A DNA stretch of 64,000 bases from JAGDMJ01 sp963809695 (lineage in GTDB: Bacteria; Bacteroidota; Ignavibacteria; UBA10030; UBA6906): positions 16,604 through 80,603 of the forward strand of contig CAWEKI010000004.1 of the NCBI GenBank assembly GCA_963809695.1, in the 5' to 3' direction. Within the stretch, counting starts at the first letter, position 1; each line of letters begins with the position of its first letter. Position numbers and translations under genes: made by a program. Shown here piece by piece: positions 54,277-61,758 of this stretch. A model generated the notes under the pieces. It made no database searches. It was not told the DNA's origin and saw only the letters and a list, made by a program, of their open reading frames with translations.

Positions 54277-55719
54277 ATGTTATTCAACTCGTTTCATTTC
54301 TTCATTTTCTTTACCGTAGTTACAACGGCCTATTTCGTATTGCCGCACCGCTACCGCTGGTTCCTCCTGCTGGCAAGCTCCTGCTATTTCTACATGGCAT
54401 TCGTCCCCATCTACATCCTGATCCTGGCCTTCACCATAGTTATCGACTACTTTGCGGGTATCTGGTTGGAACAAACCAAAGGAAGGTGGCGATGGCTGCT
54501 CCTGGTGATGAGTCTGGTGGCGAACATCGGCGTTCTTGCCATCTTCAAGTATTACAATTTTCTCAACGACAACCTGACTGCGCTCATGCACGGGGCAGGC
54601 TGGATGAACCCCATTCCACATCTGGCCATTTTGCTTCCGATTGGACTTTCGTTCCATACATTCCAGGCGATGAGTTACACCATCGAGGTGTACCGCGGCA
54701 AGCAGAAGGCGGAGTACAATTTCGGCATCTATGCACTCTACGTCATGTTCTATCCCCAGCTTGTGGCGGGTCCCATCGAACGCCCGCAGAACCTGATCCA
54801 CCAGTTCTACGAGGAACACTTTTTTGACTACGACCGCGTCACGAGCGGCCTCAAGCTCATGCTCTGGGGTTTATTCAAGAAGATGGTGATTGCCGACCGG
54901 CTTGCGATTGTGACGGATGCCGTCTACAATAATCCTCACGCGTATCAAGGGCCCGGGTTTCTTGTTGCTACGCTGACGTTTTCGTTTCAGATTTATTGCG
55001 ATTTCTCCGGTTACTCGGACATGGCCATCGGCGCTGCGCGCGTCATGGGCTTCAAGCTCATGACGAACTTCAACAGGCCGTATTCTTCGAAGTCCATTTC
55101 GGAATTCTGGAAGCGCTGGCATATATCCCTCTCGAGCTGGTTCCGCGATTATCTGTATTTCTCGATTGGTGGAAACCGGGTCTCGATTCCTCGATGGTAT
55201 TTCAATCTCTTTTTCGTGTTCCTCGTGAGTGGACTCTGGCACGGGGCAAACTGGACGTATGTGATCTGGGGTGCTCTGCACGGGGTGTATCTGGTCAGTG
55301 CGATTTTATTGCAGCGGCCGCGGGAAACGGTGGAGCGGTGGATTGGTCTCGACAAACTGCCTGGCCTTAACAACGCCATTCAATGTGCGCTCACATGTCT
55401 CCTGGCCTGCTTTGCGTGGATCTTCTTCCGGGCGAATTCTGTTGAAGACGCGTTCTATATTATCGGCCATCTCTTCAGCGGCTTGTCCGAAGGGTTCGCC
55501 TCGGTTGTTCAACTGCTGCCGAAGTCAGACTGGATTGTGGCCGCAGTCGCCGTGCTGGTTATGGAGGCGGTTCAGTACGTGCATGCGACCGGGCGTCTTC
55601 AGGGCATGGTTCTCGGCAGGCCACTTCTTGTGCGGTGGGGACTGTACTACGGTATGATCGCGGTGATTCTCTTGTTTGGCGAGTTTGAAAACCGTCAATT
55701 CATCTACTTCCAATTTTGA
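54277..55719 (+). CDS. MBOAT family O-acyltransferase, AlgI-like
   Basis: 480 residues with about ten to eleven membrane segments. The conserved MBOAT region reads FWKRWHISLSSWFRDYL, followed later by SGLWHGANWTYVIWGALHG with the catalytic His. It would pass acyl (probably acetyl) groups through the membrane to an extracytoplasmic glycan. The next gene encodes an SGNH-type protein, the usual partner. It lies after the glycan cluster, so that polymer is a candidate target. Confidence 0.9.
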   Translation: MLFNSFHFFIFFTVVTTAYFVLPHRYRWFLLLASSCYFYMAFVPIYILILAFTIVIDYFAGIWLEQTKGRWRWLLLVMSLVANIGVLAIFKYYNFLNDNLTALMHGAGWMNPIPHLAILLPIGLSFHTFQAMSYTIEVYRGKQKAEYNFGIYALYVMFYPQLVAGPIERPQNLIHQFYEEHFFDYDRVTSGLKLMLWGLFKKMVIADRLAIVTDAVYNNPHAYQGPGFLVATLTFSFQIYCDFSGYSDMAIGAARVMGFKLMTNFNRPYSSKSISEFWKRWHISLSSWFRDYLYFSIGGNRVSIPRWYFNLFFVFLVSGLWHGANWTYVIWGALHGVYLVSAILLQRPRETVERWIGLDKLPGLNNAIQCALTCLLACFAWIFFRANSVEDAFYIIGHLFSGLSEGFASVVQLLPKSDWIVAAVAVLVMEAVQYVHATGRLQGMVLGRPLLVRWGLYYGMIAVILLFGEFENRQFIYFQF

Positions 55720-55745
55720 TCGGTTAACCCGTGGCTCACAAAGGC

Positions 55746-56681
55746 ATGAAACGATTCTTCGTTCGCGGATTCCTGTTCGCGCTCCCCGTTGCCCTGGCTC
55801 TTATGTACACGGAGGCCCGGTTGCGGGCAATTCCCAACAGCTACAATACGAAAAGGGTATACCTGGAGCGCCAGCTTGACAGTATTGAAGTGCTCGCCCT
55901 GGGTTCGTCTCAGACTTATGATGGCATCAATCCGTCTTTCTTCACGGAGCGCGGTTTCAACCTGGGCGTGATCGGGCAACCGCTCTTCTACGACATCAGG
56001 CTGGCCCGCAAGTACATGGACAGGATGCCGCGGCTCAAGTGCGTGATCGTGGCCCTTTCGTATTTTTCGTTTGGATACAATCTTGAGGACACTGGGGAGG
56101 CGTGGCGGGATTATTACTACTATCATTTCTGGGGTATCAAGGCGGACGACATCAAGTGGTACGATTCGCGGGTGGTGAGTTTCATTGCGTTATACACGCC
56201 GAAAACGGTTCTTCGCTTTGCCGCGCATGGTTTCGCGGTGAATGAAGCAATGACCATGCAGCCGAATGGATGGAACCGGACGGACACGACCGGGCACGGA
56301 GTCATCACCGATAGCTTGGGTCATGAACGGGTGAAGATCCACGATATCCTGAACAAGCGGTCGCGCATTGATGGGAACTTCCGGGATCTGGAGGCGTTCC
56401 TTGCCGAGCTCCGGTCGAAGGGGATCGTGACGGTGATCGTCACGCCGCCTGTTTACTCGACCTACTCAAAGTTTACAGACCCGGCAGCGATTGCGTTGAG
56501 CCGACGGCTCATTGATAGTCTTTGTGCGAGCGAGGGATGCACGTATTTCGACTTTTCCACGGACAAGCGATTTGTCATTTCGGATTTCCAGGACAACGAC
56601 CACCTGAACATGACCGGCGCGTCGAAGTTCAGCAGAATACTTGAGAGTGAGGTGCTTTCTCCCATCGGTGCTTCCCGCTGA
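55746..56681 (+). CDS. SGNH-like periplasmic acyltransferase partner
   Basis: About 311 residues from the ATG at 55746 (a GTG at 55731 would add five). An N-terminal membrane segment is followed by an SGNH/AlgX-like domain: block I GSSQTYDG and block V DNDHLN with the Asp-His pair. It sits 26 bp after the MBOAT gene, so the pair probably O-acetylates a glycan in the periplasm. Motifs are weak but in the right order. Confidence 0.7.
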   Translation: MKRFFVRGFLFALPVALALMYTEARLRAIPNSYNTKRVYLERQLDSIEVLALGSSQTYDGINPSFFTERGFNLGVIGQPLFYDIRLARKYMDRMPRLKCVIVALSYFSFGYNLEDTGEAWRDYYYYHFWGIKADDIKWYDSRVVSFIALYTPKTVLRFAAHGFAVNEAMTMQPNGWNRTDTTGHGVITDSLGHERVKIHDILNKRSRIDGNFRDLEAFLAELRSKGIVTVIVTPPVYSTYSKFTDPAAIALSRRLIDSLCASEGCTYFDFSTDKRFVISDFQDNDHLNMTGASKFSRILESEVLSPIGASR

Positions 56682-56705
56682 GCGGTGATTTCATCTTGTC
56701 CTTCC

Positions 56706-56738
56706 AGAGCCCGGTGATTTCACCGGGCTCTCTTTATT
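56706..56738 (+). terminator. strong intrinsic terminator
   Basis: A perfect 11-bp stem (AGAGCCCGGTG / CACCGGGCTCT) with a 4-nt loop ATTT, followed by CTTTATT. It ends the MBOAT-SGNH transcript before the tRNA. Confidence 0.9.
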
Positions 56739-56765
56739 GAATTGTCAATGGGAATTTCGTATCTT
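56737..56765 (+). promoter_or_regulatory. possible tRNA-Arg promoter
   Basis: TTGAAT (56737-56742), 17 bp, TATCTT (56760-56765). The -35 overlaps the end of the terminator T run. Transcription would start about 50 bp before the tRNA. Confidence 0.4.
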
Positions 56766-56819
56766 TGCTCTAGCCGATTGATAATTTGTCATCATCTTTT
56801 GGTTGTTGTTAATTGTCTC

Positions 56820-56895
56820 GCCCTCGTAGCTCAGTAATGGATAGAGCGACGGTTTCCTAAACCGCAGGTCGGCAGTTCGAATCTGCCCGAGGGCA
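56820..56895 (+). tRNA. tRNA-Arg (anticodon CCT)
   Basis: A complete 76-nt cloverleaf: acceptor GCCCTCG / CGAGGGC, D stem GCTC/GAGC, anticodon loop TTCCTAA with CCT, T stem GGCAG/CTGCC with loop TTCGAAT, discriminator A, and no encoded CCA. One A-C mismatch lies at the base of the anticodon stem. It reads AGG codons. tRNA-Arg(CCT) genes are a common integration site. Confidence 0.93.
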
Positions 56896-56896
56896 C
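56876..56896. repeat. 21-bp direct repeat, tRNA copy
   Basis: The last part of the T loop and acceptor stem of tRNA-Arg plus one base (TTCGAATCTGCCC...). It is repeated exactly at 57005-57025, which makes the pair look like attachment sites of an inserted element. Confidence 0.75.
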
Positions 56897-57004
56897 TGGT
56901 CGGCAGTCCCGCTCCCTTTTCACAAACTACAACGAGAGCGGGATCCTCGGTCCGCCAACAAAGTTAGCTTCGACCTCGTCTCGCTAACTTTGGGCGGACC
57001 GGGA
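56897..57004. mobile_element. 108-bp hairpin-rich insert between tRNA 3'-end repeats
   Basis: No coding potential. It contains two inverted repeats: TCCCGCTC (56907-56914) with GAGCGGGA (56936-56943), and a larger imperfect hairpin from 56946 to 57003 with arms GGTCCGCC..CAAAGTTAGC and GCTAACTTTG..GGCGGACC (two extra As in the left arm). It lies exactly between the two 21-bp tRNA repeats. It could be a minimal non-autonomous element or the scar of a larger one. Confidence 0.55.
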
Positions 57005-57025
57005 TTCGAATCTGCCCGAGGGCAC
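57005..57025. repeat. 21-bp direct repeat, distal copy
   Basis: An exact copy of the 3' end of tRNA-Arg, 129 bp downstream of the original. It is too short to be a second tRNA. Bases on both sides differ from those around the first copy. Confidence 0.75.
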
Positions 57026-57725
57026 AAGGTGAGCCAACAGTGCATCGTTGGCCGCCTGCATGCTGAGTGTGCGTCTCAGTGTGCTCCCTCCTCAAATGAG
57101 CCGTTTCTGTTGCGCTCAATGAAGAATCCCACGGTTTGCCAGACCGCGGGGTAGGGGTAGGGTGCCCTCTTTTCTGTGCACGATCAGCGAGTGCGATGAA
57201 CTCCGGGGGATCCTGCTAAAATATCTGTCACGACGCGCCCCCTAGGATGCGATCAGGGCATGGCCGTACTGAAGGAAACAAACGAATTCGAGGTAGGGCA
57301 CAATGAGTTCGTGAAAAGTCTCGCTCCTATCGTCGTCGTCCAGTAAAAGGAGAGGGGCAGATCCTTCCCAGCTCAACGTGTTCGTTGGCTCTGAGATCAA
57401 AAAGTCGGGTCGTAGGGGAGAAATCAAGCGGGTCAAACTTGAGGTACCTCGCACGCCACGAAAAAGGGCTCCCTGAGCCTAGTTCGTAACCGAATTGCTC
57501 AATTTCACCTCCAATGCCATCCGGGTCTGCTTCTCTGTGCCTTCTTTCTTCCCGTAGGCCCCGAGATTTCACGCATTACCATTCGTGACTTGATGTTCTT
57601 TCCGTATATTCTTTTCTTTCCAAAGAGAGTATGCCCAAAGCTATCGCTGCAATTCATACGATTTTGGGTAAATTCAACATCTCCATTCCTTGACGTTGGT
57701 GCGGCTTATCCTCTTCATTTCGTTT
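57026..57725. other. gene-poor stretch after the tRNA
   Basis: No confident gene is visible. A short hairpin (GCCAAC 57033-57038 with GTTGGC 57047-57052) lies near the start. Two short minus-strand frames (57242-57454, 57327-57572) may be pieces of one broken gene. The weak -10 TATATT at 57605-57610 could belong to the kinase gene; a good -35 is missing. Confidence 0.5.
57242..57572 (-). pseudogene. possible frameshifted remnant gene
   Basis: Two overlapping minus-strand frames read in order as a plausible protein: one with GYELGSGSPFSWRARYLKFD (from 57572) and another with FHELIVPYLEFVCFLQYGHAL (ending at 57242). Neither is recognised, and neither has a good start. A frameshift near 57400 would join them. 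It may be decayed cargo beside the tRNA insertion site; it may also be chance. Confidence 0.3.
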
Positions 57726-60700
57726 ATGAACACCTCCTCCGTCGGATGCCTGCTTTTGTCTCTGTTTTCTCTCTTTTCTGTTTCTCTTTACGCACAAGAA
57801 TCGGAATTTGAAGTTGAACGATTTTCCGCGAAACAGGGCACCTCGGAGGGTAATGTCAAAGCGGTGTGTCAGGACGGGAAAGGCTTCATTTGGATTGGTA
57901 CGAATGATGGGCTGCACCGGTACGATGGTCATGATTTCACAGTGTTCAAGCACAACAACCAGGATACAACTTCAATTTCAAGTGATGATGTGAATGCGCT
58001 TTACCCAGACAGCACTGGTGTGCTATGGATCGCGACTGACGGTGGAGGGCTTGATAAATTTGACGAAATAAGTGGAGTCTTTACGACATTCAGAAATGAT
58101 CCCCTCAATCTTAGGACCCTGAGCAATAACTTCGTCCGCTGTATGGCAGAGGACCGAGCAGGTATGCTCTGGGTCGGCACTTGGGACGGGTTGAACATGT
58201 TTGACAGGACAACGGGGGAATTCACAGTCTTTCGACATGTGCGTGACAACCAGCTGAGCTTGAGCAGTAGCGACATCAAATCAACATACGTTGATCGAAA
58301 CGGCACGCTCTGGATAGGTACTGAAAGTGGTCTCAACAAATACGACAGGCAAACGGGGACATTCAAGGTTTTTAGAAACGATCCTGAACACGCCGACAAG
58401 TTGACAAATGATGTCAAATCGATTCTCGAAGACAGTTACGGTAATCTGTGGATTACGACCTCACACGCCGGAATCCACAAATTTGACCGAACGCACGAAC
58501 GATTCACCTCGTTTACAAATGACCCTTCGAACTCCGGCAGCCTGAGTAGTGACTTTGCGGGCCCGCTTTGCGAAGATCATTCTGGCACTCTCTGGGTCGG
58601 GACCCTCAACGGGCTTGATAAATTCAACAGAGAGAATCAGGTTTTTACGGCGTTCAAGAGCAACCCTAACAAGGCGGGCAGTCTAAGTAATAGCCTTATC
58701 TCATCAATATACCAGGACAGATCGGGGTCCATCTGGATTGGCACCCGCGTCGGGTTGAACAAGTTTGATCAACATAATTCACGGTTTCAACACATCAAGA
58801 ATGTCCCCGACAATCCCAACAGTCTAAGCCGTAGTTTCATTCTCCCGATTCTCGAAGATAAGTCCGGGATGCTTTGGATAGGGACATTGGGTGGAGGGCT
58901 AAACAGATTTAATCGCGACAATGGAGAGTTTAGAATCTTCAGACATCATCCAAACGACCCCGGCAGCATAAGTAGCGACGCAGTTCTGTCCATCGTTGAA
59001 GATGATTCAGGGATATTGTGGATTGGGACTGACCAAGGACTGAATAGATTCGATAGGATACAGCAACGCTTCAGGTCGTTCAGACCGGAGAGCACAAGAT
59101 CGGGGAAACCATATGCGAACTCCATTCTCTCGCTGACAATTGGTGGATCTGGCACCCTTTGGGTGGGAACAGGGCAGGGGCTTTATGCTTTTGACCGACA
59201 CAGGAAATCCTTCCGCGAATTCGCCCATAAACCTCCAGACTCCGTGGGGTTAAACAATCGACGGGTCACCGCACTATTGGAAGATCAGGCGGGAATTCTC
59301 TGGATCGGCACGGTCGATGGAGGTTTGTACAGATTCGATCAGGAGAGGGATGAACTGATTCTCTTCAACCATGACCCTCACGATCCGCATAGCTTGAGCA
59401 GCAACTTCGTGATCTTCATTTGTGAAGCCAAAAGGGGAATACTTTGGATTGGGACTGATCATGGCCTTAATCGGTTCTCAGAAGAAAAAGGCGAATGTAA
59501 AGTGTTCGCTGTGCAAGATGGCCTTCCGGATGAAGTCATTAACGGTTGCCTCGAAGACAACAAGGGCAACCTCTGGATCAGCACGAACAAAGGTCTGTCT
59601 CGGTTTACGATTGACTCGGGGAGGTTCAAGAACTATGATATGCGCGATGGGGTGCAGGGTGGCGAATTCAACTGGGGAAGCTGCTTTCGGTCAAGCCGTG
59701 GTGAATTGTTTTTTGGAGGGGTTAACGGCTTGAACGCCTTCTTCCCCGACAGCATCCACGACAATCTATCCATTCCCCCGATTGTTATTACATCATTCAA
59801 GAAACTCTATAAGGAGTTTAAGCTTCCCAAAGACATCACGGCTACGGACGCAATTGTCCTCTCGCATGATGACGATGTCGTCTCCTTTGAATTCGCTGCG
59901 CTGAATTTCATTCACCCCGAGAAGAATCAATACGCCTATAGATTAGAGGGTTTTGATAAGGAATGGGTCTATTCGGGGTCCGGACACACGGCAACATACA
60001 CGCACCTGGATCCCGGCGAATACGTCTTCAGGGTGAAAGGATCGAACAATGACGGTGTTTGGAATGAAGAGGGTACGTCAATTCTACTAACGATCGTACC
60101 GCCGTTCTGGGTGAGGTGGTGGTTCCGCATCCTGGCTATCATCTCAATGTTCCTCGCCATCGGGGGCGGTATTCGATATGTCGAGATGAGGAAACTGAAA
60201 AGGCGAATCGAGCTTTTGGAACAGGAGCGGGCGCTGGAGCGTGAGCGCACGCGCATCTCACAAGACATGCATGACGAAGTTGGCGCCAATCTAACCAAGA
60301 TCGCTATCATCAGTGAGCTGGCATTGAAGAATGCAGGTGATGCTGATGGAATGACAACACAATTACAGAACATTTCGCAGACTTCAAGAGAGGTAGTCGA
60401 CAGCATCGGCGCTATCGTCTGGGCGATCAACCCAAAGAACGATAAGCTCGACAACCTTGCGGGGTACCTGCGGGAATACGCTTCGGACTATTTTGAAATA
60501 ACGCCAATTGACTGCCGGTTCGACTTCCCAGAGGAGCTTCCAAGTCATCCACTGTCATCCGTGGTTCGTCGCAATATCTTTCTCACCGTGAAGGAGGCAA
60601 TCCACAACGTCGTGAAACACTCGGGTGCCACGGCGGTACAGATACAGTTGCGGTTTCCTGGCGAGCAACTTGAGCTAAGGATCAAAGATAACGGCAAGGG

Positions 60701-60842
60701 CTTCGCCAGGGAGGACGTATCGCGCTACGGCAATGGTCTCATCAACATGAAAAAACGTATTGAGAGCATCAATGGCACGTTCGACATTCAATCGCAGCCA
60801 GGGAGCGGGACTACGATAAGCTTCATTGTACCTGTACCGTAA
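57726..60842 (+). CDS. propeller-type sensor histidine kinase
   Basis: About 1038 residues from the ATG at 57726 (MNTSSVGC, signal peptide to LYAQ). About 14 regulator-propeller repeats (WIGTNDGLHRYD, WIATDGGGLDKFD and similar) form two beta-propellers, then a Y_Y_Y domain (about residues 690-770) and a membrane segment near 795-815. The cytoplasmic part has a HisKA_3 domain with His849 (QDMHDEVGANL) and an HATPase (KEAIHNVVKHS, DNGKGF, GNGLINMKKR). It is the sensor half of a split propeller two-component system; the signal is unknown. Confidence 0.9.
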   Translation: MNTSSVGCLLLSLFSLFSVSLYAQESEFEVERFSAKQGTSEGNVKAVCQDGKGFIWIGTNDGLHRYDGHDFTVFKHNNQDTTSISSDDVNALYPDSTGVLWIATDGGGLDKFDEISGVFTTFRNDPLNLRTLSNNFVRCMAEDRAGMLWVGTWDGLNMFDRTTGEFTVFRHVRDNQLSLSSSDIKSTYVDRNGTLWIGTESGLNKYDRQTGTFKVFRNDPEHADKLTNDVKSILEDSYGNLWITTSHAGIHKFDRTHERFTSFTNDPSNSGSLSSDFAGPLCEDHSGTLWVGTLNGLDKFNRENQVFTAFKSNPNKAGSLSNSLISSIYQDRSGSIWIGTRVGLNKFDQHNSRFQHIKNVPDNPNSLSRSFILPILEDKSGMLWIGTLGGGLNRFNRDNGEFRIFRHHPNDPGSISSDAVLSIVEDDSGILWIGTDQGLNRFDRIQQRFRSFRPESTRSGKPYANSILSLTIGGSGTLWVGTGQGLYAFDRHRKSFREFAHKPPDSVGLNNRRVTALLEDQAGILWIGTVDGGLYRFDQERDELILFNHDPHDPHSLSSNFVIFICEAKRGILWIGTDHGLNRFSEEKGECKVFAVQDGLPDEVINGCLEDNKGNLWISTNKGLSRFTIDSGRFKNYDMRDGVQGGEFNWGSCFRSSRGELFFGGVNGLNAFFPDSIHDNLSIPPIVITSFKKLYKEFKLPKDITATDAIVLSHDDDVVSFEFAALNFIHPEKNQYAYRLEGFDKEWVYSGSGHTATYTHLDPGEYVFRVKGSNNDGVWNEEGTSILLTIVPPFWVRWWFRILAIISMFLAIGGGIRYVEMRKLKRRIELLEQERALERERTRISQDMHDEVGANLTKIAIISELALKNAGDADGMTTQLQNISQTSREVVDSIGAIVWAINPKNDKLDNLAGYLREYASDYFEITPIDCRFDFPEELPSHPLSSVVRRNIFLTVKEAIHNVVKHSGATAVQIQLRFPGEQLELRIKDNGKGFAREDVSRYGNGLINMKKRIESINGTFDIQSQPGSGTTISFIVPVP

Positions 60843-60906
60843 GGAATACCACTTTAGTAGTATTGCATCGGCCCGGCGAATCCCATAGTATTGAAACAGA
60901 GGCCCA

Positions 60907-61530
60907 ATGGTTAAAGTAGCGATTGTAGAAGACGATAATGACATCCGTGCAGGTTTGGCGGCTCTGATTAACGGATCCGAAGGATTCCAGTGCGTTGCAG
61001 CATATGCGTGTGCGGAGGATGCACTTTCGGATTTGTTGAAGAAGAACCCTGACGTCGTGCTGATGGATATCAATCTGCCACACATGTCTGGCATCGAGTG
61101 CACGCGGAAGTTGAGAGAGCGGCGGCCGGACCTTTCGATCATGGTACTTACCGTGTACGACGACGATGAGTCGATCTTCGAATCACTCAAGGCAGGCGCT
61201 CGCGGATACATCCTCAAGAATACGCCCCCTGCGAAGCTTCTGGAATCGATTCTTGACTTGTCCAACGGTGGTTCGCCTATATCAAGTCAGATAGCCCGAA
61301 GAGTAGTGCAGACATTTCAGGTATTGGGAAGGTCATCCGAGGAAAGAGAGAATCTCTCGAAACGTGAAAACGAAATCCTCGCTTATCTGGCCAAGGGGTA
61401 TCGGTATAAAGAAATTGCCGAGATGTTGTTCATTAGCGTCGAAACAGTCCGTACGCACATCCGCAACACCTATGAGAAACTCCACGTTCGCTCCCGAACC
61501 GAAGCTGTCCTGAAGGCTTTTCCCAAATGA
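60907..61530 (+). CDS. NarL/LuxR-type response regulator
   Basis: 207 residues. The receiver domain has acidic residues EDD near 8-10 and phospho-acceptor Asp54 (LMDINLP). The C-terminal GerE-like helix-turn-helix is KRENEILAYLAKGYRYKEIA, with VETVRTHIRN as the recognition helix. It starts 64 bp after the kinase and is its likely partner, since HisKA_3 kinases pair with NarL-type regulators. The target may be the exported protein encoded next. Confidence 0.92.
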   Translation: MVKVAIVEDDNDIRAGLAALINGSEGFQCVAAYACAEDALSDLLKKNPDVVLMDINLPHMSGIECTRKLRERRPDLSIMVLTVYDDDESIFESLKAGARGYILKNTPPAKLLESILDLSNGGSPISSQIARRVVQTFQVLGRSSEERENLSKRENEILAYLAKGYRYKEIAEMLFISVETVRTHIRNTYEKLHVRSRTEAVLKAFPK

Positions 61531-61758
61531 CGCACTGCCGCATTTGTGTGGGTTATTCGAATTGTTCTTCATCGAATCCGCACTCATCACCACGGACTTC
61601 ACCTTTCCTCACACAAAGGTAGTAAGGTCCACAGCTGTTTGGATCAACATTACTACTTTCATGCGATTGTACAGAGCCCGCCATCCGAGTAACTTGTGAG
61701 CACGCAAATCAGTTAGAAATCCAATTCACATTCCGTCACTTTTTCTGTGGAGGTAGGT

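Noticed and set aside
57005..57025. A second tRNA or tRNA fragment gene
   Set aside because: Only the last 21 bases of the tRNA are copied; D and anticodon arms are missing.
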